The notes under the pieces: model-generated
What the model saw: only the letters and a program-made list of their open reading frames with translations
The model's database searches: none
What the model was told of the DNA's origin: nothing
Program-made: the position numbers and the translations under genes
Shown here: piece by piece, positions 54,497 through 63,096 of the stretch
How positions within the stretch are numbered: position 1 is the first letter of the stretch
How the letters are laid out: the number at the start of each line of letters is the position of its first letter
NCBI RefSeq assembly: GCF_004345665.1
Contig: NZ_SLWR01000001.1
Location: forward strand, 124,001 to 188,000
Source of the DNA: Kribbella antiqua
Lineage (GTDB): Bacteria; Actinomycetota; Actinomycetes; Propionibacteriales; Kribbellaceae
Length of the DNA: 64,000 bases
Direction: 5' to 3'

Positions 54497-54982
54497 GTGA
54501 ACTCTGTGGCGACGTTCCTGGTCGGGGTGGCGATCTTTGTCGGCATTCTGGGCATCGTCATTCCCGTCCTGCCCGGTGCGCTGCTGAGCCTGGCGGCGAT
54601 CCTGATTTGGGCGCTGGAGGTGCAGAGCGCGACCGGCTGGATTGTGCTGTCCGCGGCGGTCGTCCTGATCGGTGCCAGCCAGGTGGTCAAGTACGTCGTA
54701 CCGGAGCGCCGGCTGCGGGAGTCCGGGGTGCCCCGGCGGTCGATGTTCATCGGGGTCCTGCTCGGCATCGCCGGGTTCTTCCTGATCCCGGTGGTCGGCA
54801 TGTTCGTCGGCTTTCCGGTCGGGGTCTATCTGTCCGAGCGGCAGCGGCTGGGCACGCATCAGGACGCGTGGACGTCGACGAAGCACGCGCTCCGGGCGAC
54901 CGGGTTGTCGATCCTGATCGAGTTCATCGGTACGTCGCTCGCGGCGGCTGTCTGGCTGGTCGCCGTACTGTTCCTGGTCTAG
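54497..54982 (+). CDS. DUF456 membrane protein
   Basis: A 161-residue protein of the DUF456 family, with about four helices and glycine-rich pattern (GILGIVIPVLPGALLSLAAILIW and IGVLLGIAGFFLIPVVGMFVGFPVG). Its function is unknown. GTG 54497 is the chosen start; the frame remains open to 54479. It diverges from the debranching-like gene with 41 bases between. Confidence 0.82.
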   Translation: MNSVATFLVGVAIFVGILGIVIPVLPGALLSLAAILIWALEVQSATGWIVLSAAVVLIGASQVVKYVVPERRLRESGVPRRSMFIGVLLGIAGFFLIPVVGMFVGFPVGVYLSERQRLGTHQDAWTSTKHALRATGLSILIEFIGTSLAAAVWLVAVLFLV

Positions 54983-55000
54983 TCACACTCCGCAGCCAAG

Positions 55001-55011
55001 TGATTGCCAGG
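55001..55011. promoter_or_regulatory. TGATTGCCAGG motif, upstream of secreted-protein gene
   Basis: The same 11 bases occur at 55681-55691 before the response regulator gene. They are likely a shared regulator site, placed 104 bases before the ATG at 55116. Confidence 0.5.
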
Positions 55012-55115
55012 GTTTTCTTATCCGCACCGAAGCCTGGTCCAAGGTTTAGGAGGCAAGCTGGATAAGAGCAGTGCCAGGTGTTCGGCCTGGCCCGCAGTAC
55101 GGAAGGCAGTTCAGC

Positions 55116-55661
55116 ATGGCGTCGTACCAGAAGCTCAAGGACAAGCGCTGGCAGTTGGCCGGCACAGCCGCCGCCGTGATCGCCACCACCGTGGCAGGCG
55201 GAGTCGCGTGGGCGACGACCAACGCGGACCCGACACCCTCACCCTCGGCGTCACCATCCACCTCACCGTCCACTCCGGCGCAATCCGGCGGTCCCGGCCA
55301 CCACGGCGGTAAGGGCTTCCGCGGCGAGTTCGGCCTCGGCGGCGCGTTGCACGGTGAGTTCGTGGTGCAGAAGGAGGGCGGCGGCTACCAGACCGTCGCG
55401 ACCCAGCGCGGCGAGGTGACCGCAGTCAGCAAGAACTCCATCACGGTGAAGAGCGAGGACGGGTACTCCCGGACCTACACCCTCACCGAGGACACCCTGG
55501 TGAACGCGGCCCGGGACGGCATCGACGACGTGAAGACCGGCAACCAGGTCACCGTCTTCGCGGTGGTCGCCGATGGCAAGGCGACGGCCAGTTCGGTGAA
55601 CGACCAGACCGTGCGCCAGGCGGCCGGCAACAAGTGGGGCTTCAAGCACGGACCCAGGTGA
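55116..55661 (+). CDS. Secreted/anchored protein with DUF5666-like domain
   Basis: A 181-residue protein with an N-terminal hydrophobic segment (WQLAGTAAAVIATTVAGGVAWA), a Pro/Ser/Thr-rich linker (about residues 35-57), then a beta domain (GEVTAVSKNSITVKSEDGYSR) resembling DUF5666. It is exported and probably stays in the cell wall. ATG 55116 follows GGAAGG. It precedes the two-component system that shares its upstream 11-base motif, so it may be a target of that system. Confidence 0.78.
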   Translation: MASYQKLKDKRWQLAGTAAAVIATTVAGGVAWATTNADPTPSPSASPSTSPSTPAQSGGPGHHGGKGFRGEFGLGGALHGEFVVQKEGGGYQTVATQRGEVTAVSKNSITVKSEDGYSRTYTLTEDTLVNAARDGIDDVKTGNQVTVFAVVADGKATASSVNDQTVRQAAGNKWGFKHGPR

Positions 55662-55680
55662 CTCGACCCAGACTCACAGC

Positions 55681-55691
55681 TGATTGCCAGG
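55681..55691. promoter_or_regulatory. TGATTGCCAGG motif upstream of the response regulator
   Basis: An exact copy of 55001-55011. It starts 131 bases before the response regulator ATG, and the following AAGCTTCCAGCG could be a second half-site. It suggests autoregulation together with control of the secreted protein. Confidence 0.5.
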
Positions 55692-55735
55692 AAGCTTCCA
55701 GCGTTCACACGGGTGCAAGCGGCAGACTGAGGGCA

Positions 55736-55816
55736 TGAGCGAGCGAGGCGAGTTCATCAAGCACAGCGCCCTTTGTGCCTCATCCGCGCCCGGAGCGAAG
55801 CGAGGACGCGGATGAG
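55736..55816 (+). promoter_or_regulatory. Mini-ORF and hairpin over the response regulator start
   Basis: CTCATCCGC (55779-55787) pairs perfectly with GCGGATGAG (55808-55816), and the right arm holds the ATG of the response regulator. A small ORF from ATG 55736 (26 codons) ends in a TGA overlapping that ATG, so translating ribosomes would open the hairpin. This suggests coupling control; similar repeats with GAGCGAAGCGAGG occur in many actinobacteria. Confidence 0.5.
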
Positions 55817-56513
55817 CCCGCATCTGCTGGTGGTCGACGACGAGCCGAACATTGTCGAGTTGCTGTCCGCGAGTCTGCGCTTCGCCGGGTACGAGGTGAC
55901 CACGGCGACCCACGGGGCCGAGGCGCTGCGTAAGGCCCGCGAGGTGGACCCCGACCTGGTCGTGCTGGACGTGATGATGCCCGGCCTGGACGGCTTCGAG
56001 GTGGTCCGCCGCCTGCGCGGTGAGGACCGGCACGTGCCCGTGCTGTTCCTCACCGCGCGGGACGCGGTCGAGGACAAGGTGCTCGGCCTGCACACCGGTG
56101 GCGACGACTACGTCACCAAGCCCTTCAGCCTGGACGAGCTGGTCGCCCGCGTCCGGGCCTTGCTCCGGCGCTCCGGTCACCGCGAGCAGACGTCGACGGA
56201 GGCCGCCGTACTGCGTTATGCGGATCTCGAGCTGAACGAGGACAGCTACGAGGTGTTCAAGGCCGGGCAAGCGGTCCAGCTCTCGCTCACCGAGTTCAAG
56301 CTGTTGCGGTGCCTGCTGGAGAACGCCGAGCGGGTGATGTCGAAGGGCCAGATCCTGTCCGCGGTCTGGAACTACGACTTCGCCGGCGACGCGGGCGTGG
56401 TGGAGTCGTACATGTCGTACCTGCGCCGGAAGGTGGATACCGGCGACCAGAAGCTCCTGCACACCGTCCGCGGAGTCGGCTATGTCCTCCGCACCCCCAG
56501 GGTCCCCAACTGA
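55812..56513 (+). CDS. OmpR/PhoB-type response regulator
   Basis: A 233-residue regulator: receiver domain with VVDDEPN and phospho-site VVLDVMMPGLDG, plus KPFSLDEL; C-terminal winged helix with SLTEFKLLRCLLENAERVMSKGQILSAVW. ATG 55812 starts inside a hairpin. Its stop overlaps the kinase start as TGATG. It works with the kinase immediately downstream. Confidence 0.94.
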   Translation: MSPHLLVVDDEPNIVELLSASLRFAGYEVTTATHGAEALRKAREVDPDLVVLDVMMPGLDGFEVVRRLRGEDRHVPVLFLTARDAVEDKVLGLHTGGDDYVTKPFSLDELVARVRALLRRSGHREQTSTEAAVLRYADLELNEDSYEVFKAGQAVQLSLTEFKLLRCLLENAERVMSKGQILSAVWNYDFAGDAGVVESYMSYLRRKVDTGDQKLLHTVRGVGYVLRTPRVPN

Positions 56514-58033
56514 TGCAACTGACCCACCGGCGTTTCACCGACCGGTACCCGCTGCGCGTCACCATCGTCGTCGTACTCCTGACGTTGGTGGCGCTGGCGC
56601 TTGTGGCGTCGGGTGTGGTCGCGACCACCATCATGCGCGGCTATCTGATCGACCGGATCGACGAGGGACTGCGGCAGACCGCGATGCCGTTGCAGCACAT
56701 CCAGCCCGACAACCGGCCGCGGCCGCCGGGCGCCAATGGCAGACGTCCGCTGCCGAGCCAGTTCGTGCTGCAGTTCAACGACTCCGAGGGCAACACCGAC
56801 AACGGCCCGGTCGGCGCGCAGCTGGCCGAATCCGAACCGCTGCCTGTACTTCCGGTGCTCAACCTCAACCAGGTCCGAGCGCTCGAAGGTAAGTCGTTCA
56901 ACGTCAAGGCGGAGACGGGTGGGACGACCTGGCGAGTCCTCGCGGTTCCGCTGGACGACGGCACCGGCTCGGTCATGGTCGCACAGAGCCTGAAGGACAT
57001 GGACCACACGCTTCAGCGGCTGGTCGGCGTCCAGGCCGCGGCGGGGATCATCCTGCTCGTGTTGCTGGCCGGTGTTGGGACGTTCGTCGTACGGCGAAGT
57101 CTGCGCGGGCTGGAGGATGTCGAGCACACGGCGGTCGCGATCGCGGGCGGCGACCTGAGCCAGCGGGTGCCACAGCGTGATCCAAAGACCGAGGTCGGGC
57201 GGCTGTCGCTGGCGCTGAACCAGATGCTCGGTCAGATCGAGACGGCGTTCGCGCAGCGGACGGCATCGGAGCTGGCTGCCCGGCGGTCCGAGGACGCGGC
57301 GCGCCGGTCGGAAGAGGTCGCGCTCCGCTCCGAGGAGGCGGCGCGGCAGTCGGAGGACCGGATGCGGCGGTTCGTCGCGGACGCCTCACACGAGCTGCGT
57401 ACGCCGTTGACGTCGATCCGCGGGTTCGCCGAACTGGTCCGGCAACGCGGTGACGGCGGCGACCGCGAGACGATGCGACGGATCGAGGACGAGGCCAAGC
57501 GGATGGGCTTGCTGGTCGACGACCTGCTGTTGCTGGCGCGGCTGGATCAGCAGCGTCCGCTCAAGATGGAGCCGGTCGACCTGCTGCCGATCGCGGCCGA
57601 TGCGCTGCACAACGCTCAGGCGGTGCAGCCGGGGCGGGAGCTGTCGCTGCAGATCTTGCCGAACTCGGAGGCCCCGGTGGTGTCCGGTGACGAGTCGCGT
57701 CTTCGCCAAGTGCTGGGGAACCTGGTCAGCAATGCGCTGCACTACACGCCGCTCGAAGCCCCGATCATCCTCTCGGTCGGCACCCGCGACGGCGAAGCCA
57801 TCCTGGAGGTCACCGACAACGGGCCCGGCCTCGACGACGAGCAGAAGGCGCGCGTCTTCGAACGCTTCTACCGAGCCGACTCAGCCCGAACCCGCTCCAC
57901 CGGCGGCTCCGGCCTCGGCCTCTCGATCGTCGCCGCCCTGATCACCGCCCACCAAGGCCGAGTCACCGTCACCGACAACAAGCCCACCGGCGCCATCTTC
58001 ACCGTCCACTTGCCCTTGGCAACCGACTCCTGA
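56513..58033 (+). CDS. Sensor histidine kinase (HAMP, HisKA)
   Basis: A 506-residue kinase. A first membrane helix (about 17-40), an extracellular domain, then a second helix at about 167-188, HAMP (RSLRGLEDVEHTAVAIAGGDL), HisKA with FVADASHELRTPLTSI (His), and HATPase with GNLVSNALHYTP and DNGPGL. Between HAMP and HisKA are four 7-residue repeats of the (A/V)AxRSE(D/E) type. Paired regulator overlaps its start by one base. Confidence 0.93.
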   Translation: MQLTHRRFTDRYPLRVTIVVVLLTLVALALVASGVVATTIMRGYLIDRIDEGLRQTAMPLQHIQPDNRPRPPGANGRRPLPSQFVLQFNDSEGNTDNGPVGAQLAESEPLPVLPVLNLNQVRALEGKSFNVKAETGGTTWRVLAVPLDDGTGSVMVAQSLKDMDHTLQRLVGVQAAAGIILLVLLAGVGTFVVRRSLRGLEDVEHTAVAIAGGDLSQRVPQRDPKTEVGRLSLALNQMLGQIETAFAQRTASELAARRSEDAARRSEEVALRSEEAARQSEDRMRRFVADASHELRTPLTSIRGFAELVRQRGDGGDRETMRRIEDEAKRMGLLVDDLLLLARLDQQRPLKMEPVDLLPIAADALHNAQAVQPGRELSLQILPNSEAPVVSGDESRLRQVLGNLVSNALHYTPLEAPIILSVGTRDGEAILEVTDNGPGLDDEQKARVFERFYRADSARTRSTGGSGLGLSIVAALITAHQGRVTVTDNKPTGAIFTVHLPLATDS

Positions 58034-58065
58034 CCACTCCGCCGCTTGAGCTTGCACGCTGAGCT

Positions 58066-58139
58066 GGAGGGTTGCCCACTGAAAGTCTCGGTGGGCAACC
58101 CTCCATCTGAGGGGTTGACCACGGAGTTGGAGGGTTGCC
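58066..58139. terminator. Hairpin terminator with a third repeated arm
   Basis: GGAGGGTTGCCCAC (58066-58079) and GTGGGCAACCCTCC (58091-58104) give a perfect 14-bp stem with an 11-base loop. GGAGGGTTGCC recurs at 58129-58139, so alternative pairing with the middle arm is possible. It separates convergent kinase and PPK2 genes. Confidence 0.85.
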
Positions 58140-58164
58140 TGCGCACGGAGGGACAGGGCGGCCG

Positions 58165-59073
58165 TCAGAGGACGGGGAACTCGCGGTTGGCGGATTCGCC
58201 GTGTTCCAGGACCTCGGCTGCCGGGCCCAGGATCTTGGGGTCGGGGTTCCCGACCAGGTCGTGGTCCTTGTCCGAGTAGTCATAGAGGCTGAGGACGTGG
58301 CGCATCGCCTCGAGCCGCGCCCGCTTCTTGTCGTTGCTTTTGACAACGGTCCACGGTGCGTGCGGGGTGTCGGTGTAGTGGAACATGGCCTCTTTGGCCT
58401 CGGTGTAGTCGGCCCACTTGTCCAGTGACGCCAGATCCGTCGGCGACAGCTTCCACTGGCGGACCGGGTCGATCTGACGGATCGTGAAGCGGGTTTGCTG
58501 TTCGGCTTGCGACACCGAGAACCACAACTTCACCAGCAGGATCCCCGACCGCACCAGCATACGCTCGAACTCCGGTGCCTGCCGCATGAACTCGTCGTAC
58601 TCGTCCTGCGTGCAGAACCCCATCACCCGCTCGACGCAGGCGCGGTTGTACCAGGACCGATCGAAGAGCACCATCTCCCCCGCGGCCGGCAGGTGTTCGA
58701 CGTACCGCTGGAAGTACCACTGCGTCTTCTCGCGCTCGGTCGGCTTCTCGAGTGCCACGATGCGAGCGCCACGCGGGTTCAGGTGCTCCATGAAGCGCTT
58801 GATCGTTCCACCCTTGCCGGCCGCGTCGCGTCCCTCGAACACGATCACGAGCTTCTGCTGCGACCGCTTCACCCAGTACTGCAGCTTGAGCAGCTCGATC
58901 TGGAGCAGCCGCTTGTCCCGGTCGTACACCTCGCGTGCGAGGCGTTCGCCGTACGGATAACCCTCCCGCCAGGTGTCGACCGGCGTACCGTCGGCACGCA
59001 GCAGCACCGGGTCGTCGTCCTCCTCGTCGAGGACTCGGAAGCCAAGCTCTTGAACCAGATCAAAGGTGCTCAT
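58165..59073 (-). CDS. ppk2: Polyphosphate kinase 2 family protein
   Basis: A 302-residue PPK2 enzyme that moves phosphate between polyphosphate and nucleotides. Walker A GRDAAGKGGT is at residues 81-90, Walker B MVLFDRSWYNR near 137. The lid motif ends with KLSPTDLASLDKW. ATG 59073 is preferred over a TTG at 59082; no strong SD is present at either. Whether it makes ATP or GTP is unclear. Confidence 0.93.
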   Translation of the reverse strand: MSTFDLVQELGFRVLDEEDDDPVLLRADGTPVDTWREGYPYGERLAREVYDRDKRLLQIELLKLQYWVKRSQQKLVIVFEGRDAAGKGGTIKRFMEHLNPRGARIVALEKPTEREKTQWYFQRYVEHLPAAGEMVLFDRSWYNRACVERVMGFCTQDEYDEFMRQAPEFERMLVRSGILLVKLWFSVSQAEQQTRFTIRQIDPVRQWKLSPTDLASLDKWADYTEAKEAMFHYTDTPHAPWTVVKSNDKKRARLEAMRHVLSLYDYSDKDHDLVGNPDPKILGPAAEVLEHGESANREFPVL

Positions 59074-59199
59074 GAGGCCCAAGGTTCAACTTCTTCGGTG
59101 ACCACCGGTCGACGCCTGGGTGAACATCTCAGCGGCGAGCCCTAGGATCAGGTACCGCGTGCGGGTGGTTCCGGGCGTCACACACTGGAATGAGAGAGC

Positions 59200-59997
59200 G
59201 TGAAAGAGATTCCGCTGACCGGCGGCGATGTGACCGAAGGTCTCGTTCGAGTCGGCGATACGGTACGGCGACCGCCCGGCGAGCGCGATGAACTCGTCCG
59301 GGCTGTGTTGCTGCACCTGGAGTCGGTCAGGTTCGACGGCGCGCCGCGGTTCCTCGGCGTCGACTCCGCCGGCCGTCAGACCCTGAGTTACGTCGAGGGT
59401 GAGGTCGCCGGCCGGCCGCGTCCAGGCTGGATCGCCGACGAGGACCGGATGATCTCGGTCGCTCAACTGGTCCGCGCGTACGACGACGCGGTCGAAGGCT
59501 TCGGCATCCCGGCCGGCTTGCCGGCGCCGATCGAGCCGCCGGGCCTGCCCGATCTCGCCGATCCACCGGAGCTCGTCGGGCATCAGGACATCACGCCCGA
59601 GAACGTGGTGTTCCGCGACGGCCGCGCGTACGCCTTGATCGACTTCGACCTGGCCCGTCCGGTCAGCCGGGCCCGAGAAATGGTCAACCTGATGCTGTGG
59701 TGGGCACCGCTCGGCGACGACGCCGATCTCGATCCCGGTTTCCGCGGGCTGGATCGTCCTCGCCGCTGCCGGCTGATCGCGGATGCCTACGACTTGTCAC
59801 TCCCCGACCGGCAACGACTGATGGAGCTTGCGATCGGGCTGAACGAGCGAGCCTGGCACACGATGAAGTACCGGACCGAAACCCTCGGCGGCGGCTGGCA
59901 ACGCATGTGGAGCGAGGGCGTCGGCGAGAAGATCACCCGTCGTCAGGACTGGCTCGAGTCCCACGCCGACGCCATCACCACCGCGCTCATCGCGTGA
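59200..59997 (+). CDS. Phosphotransferase (APH-like kinase)
   Basis: A 265-residue aminoglycoside phosphotransferase-like kinase. The catalytic loop is HQDITPENVVF and the metal site LIDFDLARP. It lacks a clear Gly-rich loop. The substrate is unknown; most such genes are not resistance factors. It starts at GTG 59200 with GAGAG upstream and overlaps the Gfo gene tail to tail. Confidence 0.85.
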   Translation: MKEIPLTGGDVTEGLVRVGDTVRRPPGERDELVRAVLLHLESVRFDGAPRFLGVDSAGRQTLSYVEGEVAGRPRPGWIADEDRMISVAQLVRAYDDAVEGFGIPAGLPAPIEPPGLPDLADPPELVGHQDITPENVVFRDGRAYALIDFDLARPVSRAREMVNLMLWWAPLGDDADLDPGFRGLDRPRRCRLIADAYDLSLPDRQRLMELAIGLNERAWHTMKYRTETLGGGWQRMWSEGVGEKITRRQDWLESHADAITTALIA

Positions 59998-61042
59998 TGG
60001 CCACCTCGGATCCGGTTTTGGCGGACTCGTAGATCGCGGTCAGGATGCGGGCCATCTCGAGGCCTTGTTCCGCTGTGGCGTCGGCCGGGATCTCGCGGCG
60101 GCAGATCTTCAGGAAGTGGTCGATCTGGTTGGCGAAGCCGACGGTGAAGTCGAAACCGAGGGAATCGATCTGTGGCTGGATGTGCAGCAGTGTGTCGTGC
60201 CGCTCGGTCACCATCAGCAACTCGGGCTCGATCTCCGCGCCGCCCTTGTCGCCGTGGATCTTCACGCTCGTCGCGTTCCGCGCGTGCAGCGAGTACGACG
60301 TGTCCACGTCGAGAACGGCCCCGTTCTCGAACCGGATCTGCGCGGTCGTGTAGTCCTCGACGTTGTTCACCCGCGTCTCGGACAGGGCCCGGTAGCGGGT
60401 CAGGTGCTGGATGTTGTCCCGGGCACCGAGCCGCGAGAACGTCGCCCCCGACACCGAGACCGCGGTCGGCATACCCATCAAGTACCAGCAGAGGTCGATG
60501 ATATGGACACCCAGGTCGATCAAGGGGCCGCCACCCGAGATGTCGACGTCGCCGAACCATCCACCGGGGTTGCCGACGGCACGGATGATCGTGGCCCGGG
60601 CGGCATAGATGTCGCCGAACTCGCCCTCGTCCAGGAAACGCTTGGTCACCAAGGCGTTCGGGGCGAAGCGCCGTACGTAGCCGATCTGCAGGGCCTGCCC
60701 GGTCTCCTGCGTCGCCCGGACCAGCGACTCTGCCTCAGCGACTGTCACGGACATCGGCTTCTCGACCAGCACGTCCTTGCCGGCCAGCAGCGCCGCCTCC
60801 GCGATCTTGGCGTGCAGGAAGTTCGGCACGCAGATGCTCACGGCGTCGACGCCGGGATCGGCCAGGATCTCGTCGACGACGTCCGTCGCCTTGGGAACGC
60901 CGAACTTGTCGGCTTGCGCCTTGGCGCGCGTGCGGTCGATGTCGCACACGGCGACCAGTTCGGCCTGGGGGTTCTGCTGGTACGAGATCAGGTGCTGGGT
61001 GGCGATGGCGCCCACCCCGATGACAGCTATACGGGTCGTCAT
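59987..61042 (-). CDS. Gfo/Idh/MocA-family oxidoreductase
   Basis: A 351-residue NAD(P)-dependent dehydrogenase with the Rossmann start IAVIGVGAIATQHL, EKPMSVTVAEA, and the active-site segment GGPLIDLGVHIIDLCWYLMG. Likely oxidises an inositol or sugar. It is the last gene of the operon downstream of a ROK regulator and an isomerase, with 1 base between. Confidence 0.92.
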   Translation of the reverse strand: MTTRIAVIGVGAIATQHLISYQQNPQAELVAVCDIDRTRAKAQADKFGVPKATDVVDEILADPGVDAVSICVPNFLHAKIAEAALLAGKDVLVEKPMSVTVAEAESLVRATQETGQALQIGYVRRFAPNALVTKRFLDEGEFGDIYAARATIIRAVGNPGGWFGDVDISGGGPLIDLGVHIIDLCWYLMGMPTAVSVSGATFSRLGARDNIQHLTRYRALSETRVNNVEDYTTAQIRFENGAVLDVDTSYSLHARNATSVKIHGDKGGAEIEPELLMVTERHDTLLHIQPQIDSLGFDFTVGFANQIDHFLKICRREIPADATAEQGLEMARILTAIYESAKTGSEVAITR

Positions 61043-61043
61043 G

Positions 61044-61886
61044 TCAGGCGGCTCCTGCCAGTCTGAGGATGTTGTTGAGCGAGCGCTCGATGGCGTCCAG
61101 GGGCGACTCCAGGCCCTCGAACTCGAGGCTCACCGGTACGTCGGGCTTGGTGCTGACCAGAGCCAGCAGGCCCGCCAGGTCCAGATCTCCGTGCCCCGAG
61201 ATCGTGCCGAGCAGGTAGTCCCCGGCCAGCGTCTTGAGCCAGCCGTCCCCTGCCGATCGGCGGATGTGGAAGTCCTTCACGCCCACAGACGCCGCGATGT
61301 CGATCAGTCCGGCGGCGGTCCGGCCAGGCACCTCGCCGACACAGAGTCCGTTGCCGAGGTCGAGCGTGACCCGGAAGTTCGGGCGGTCCACGGCGTGGAC
61401 GAGCCGGGCCAGCCGGTCGCTCCCGTTCATGTAGAAGCCGTGGTTCTCGATCGTCGACACGATGCCTAGCTCCGCAGCGTGGTCGGCGACGGCCCGGCAG
61501 CCCTCCACGACCTTCTCGAACGTCGACTCGAACTCCCCCGGGTCCTGTTCACGCCACGCCCACGGCGCGACGTCGTGGCGGAAGATCCGAGCTCCGAACT
61601 GGTGCGCGACATCCAACTGCCGGCGGAGACGGTCGATCTCCTTGTCCTCCGCCGTCCGGAGGTCGCCGCTGACCAGGTAGTTCACAATCGGTACGCCGAT
61701 GTCGCCGGCGTGCGTAGCCGTATCGCGGACGACGCCGGGGTTCTCCAGGTAGTACTCCCCGTCCATGCCGGCGATCTCGAGATGCTCGGCGGGTGATGCG
61801 GCAACCCAATCCAGGACAGCGATCAGGTCCATCTCGCCGCTGGCCATGAGCTGGCGAAAGCAGTACGAGCTGACTCCTAGCTTCAC
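61044..61886 (-). CDS. Sugar phosphate isomerase/epimerase (xylose isomerase-like TIM barrel)
   Basis: A 280-residue AP-endonuclease-2-like TIM barrel: MKLGVSSYCFRQL start, GIVSTIENHGFYMNG metal Glu, VTLDLGNGLCVGE, DFHIRR, and a C-terminal PVSLEFEGLESP with metal Glu. It is typical of inositol or sugar catabolism. GTG 61886 overlaps the ROK gene stop as GTGA. Confidence 0.92.
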   Translation of the reverse strand: MKLGVSSYCFRQLMASGEMDLIAVLDWVAASPAEHLEIAGMDGEYYLENPGVVRDTATHAGDIGVPIVNYLVSGDLRTAEDKEIDRLRRQLDVAHQFGARIFRHDVAPWAWREQDPGEFESTFEKVVEGCRAVADHAAELGIVSTIENHGFYMNGSDRLARLVHAVDRPNFRVTLDLGNGLCVGEVPGRTAAGLIDIAASVGVKDFHIRRSAGDGWLKTLAGDYLLGTISGHGDLDLAGLLALVSTKPDVPVSLEFEGLESPLDAIERSLNNILRLAGAA

Positions 61887-63022
61887 TTACTGGTCCTCTC
61901 TACGTCATGGGTGAGCTGGGTCCACGGACTCGGGTAGTCGTGAACCCCGTAGATGCCGGCACTGAACTGGTCGAACGCGTTTCCGACCGCCCCGAGCACC
62001 ACGGCCTCCCGGCCCAGAGCCGAGGCGACGAACGGTGGGCGCTCGGGGAAGACCAACTCCTTCTCGACCGCGGCCGTCAGCGGACGAAGGAGCACCTCGC
62101 TGTCCTGCGCGAGCCCGCCCCGTACGACCACGACTTCGGGGTCGACGACCAGCAACACGGTGGCGATGCGGCCGGCGATCTGCGCGCAGAAATCCTCGAT
62201 CTCGGTACGGGCGTCCGGGTCGCCGGCCGCTGCCGCCTCCAGCACGGCCTCGCCGGTCGGGTGCGACGTCCAGATCAACTGCCCTCGTTGCGCGTTCCGC
62301 GTCCAGCGCATGCCTCGCTGCGCGCCGAGTTCGCCGGCGAGCCGGTGGTGTCCCTGCCGGATGACGCCGTTCAGGACGATCGACACCGACAAGCGGCGAC
62401 CGATCTGGAGGTAGACGACATCCGAGTAACCGCGCCCCGCACCGACGCGCTGCTCAGCGAGCGCTGCCAGCTTGATGTCGTTGTCGACGACCACCGGGCA
62501 ATCCAGGTCCTGTGACACCGTGTCCGCGATCGGGAGGCCGACCAGCTCGGGCAGCGCGAGACTCGCCCGCAGGTGACCATTCGTCTCGATCACGCCAGGC
62601 AGAGCCACACCCACCGCACGAAGCTGCTTGACGTCGATCGAGCTCTCGTCCGCGACGGCCTGGATTGCGCGCTGGATCAGAGCAACGCCGGCGCGCCGGT
62701 CCCGCTTCAGTTCGGTGTACCCGAGCCGGCGGCCGGACAGGTCGCAGATGACGGCCCGTGCCCCGCGCGGCCCGAGGTCCACGCCGCCAACGAGCCCGGC
62801 CTCCCGGGCGAACCGAAAGGCACGCGCAGGCCGCCCCGGCCCGGCGGTCGACGGTTCGGTGGACACGACCAGACCGGCATCGAGGAGATCGTCGAGTACG
62901 GCGTGCACCGTGGGTCGCGACAGTCCAGTCTCCGCGCTGATGACGCCGACCGTTTGCGCTCCTCCGGTGCCGGCCAGGAAGCGCAAGCAGGCGACCTGGT
63001 TCTCCGACCGCTCAGCGTGCAT
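61883..63022 (-). CDS. ROK-family transcriptional regulator
   Basis: A 379-residue regulator: N-terminal winged helix (VGVISAETGLSRPTVHAVLDDLLDAG), then the ROK sugar-kinase-like domain (VGGVDLGPRGARAVICDLSG; ALPGVIETNG; VVDNDIKLAALAE). Controls the sugar operon it heads. ATG 63022 with GGGG upstream is preferred; TTG 63043 also possible. An AT-rich palindrome lies just upstream. Confidence 0.9.
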   Translation of the reverse strand: MHAERSENQVACLRFLAGTGGAQTVGVISAETGLSRPTVHAVLDDLLDAGLVVSTEPSTAGPGRPARAFRFAREAGLVGGVDLGPRGARAVICDLSGRRLGYTELKRDRRAGVALIQRAIQAVADESSIDVKQLRAVGVALPGVIETNGHLRASLALPELVGLPIADTVSQDLDCPVVVDNDIKLAALAEQRVGAGRGYSDVVYLQIGRRLSVSIVLNGVIRQGHHRLAGELGAQRGMRWTRNAQRGQLIWTSHPTGEAVLEAAAAGDPDARTEIEDFCAQIAGRIATVLLVVDPEVVVVRGGLAQDSEVLLRPLTAAVEKELVFPERPPFVASALGREAVVLGAVGNAFDQFSAGIYGVHDYPSPWTQLTHDVERTSK

Positions 63023-63047
63023 TGATCCCCACTCGTTATGCAACCGC

Positions 63048-63058
63048 CTTTAATAAAG
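63048..63058. promoter_or_regulatory. CTTTAATAAAG palindrome, likely ROK operator
   Basis: An 11-base perfect palindrome (CTTTA-A-TAAAG), unusually AT-rich for this sequence, 26 bases before the ROK start. ROK/NagC sites are AT-rich palindromes, so autoregulation is likely. Confidence 0.6.
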
Positions 63059-63096
63059 ACGGTATCAGAACGCTCGCCGGAGCAGCAACGAATAAC

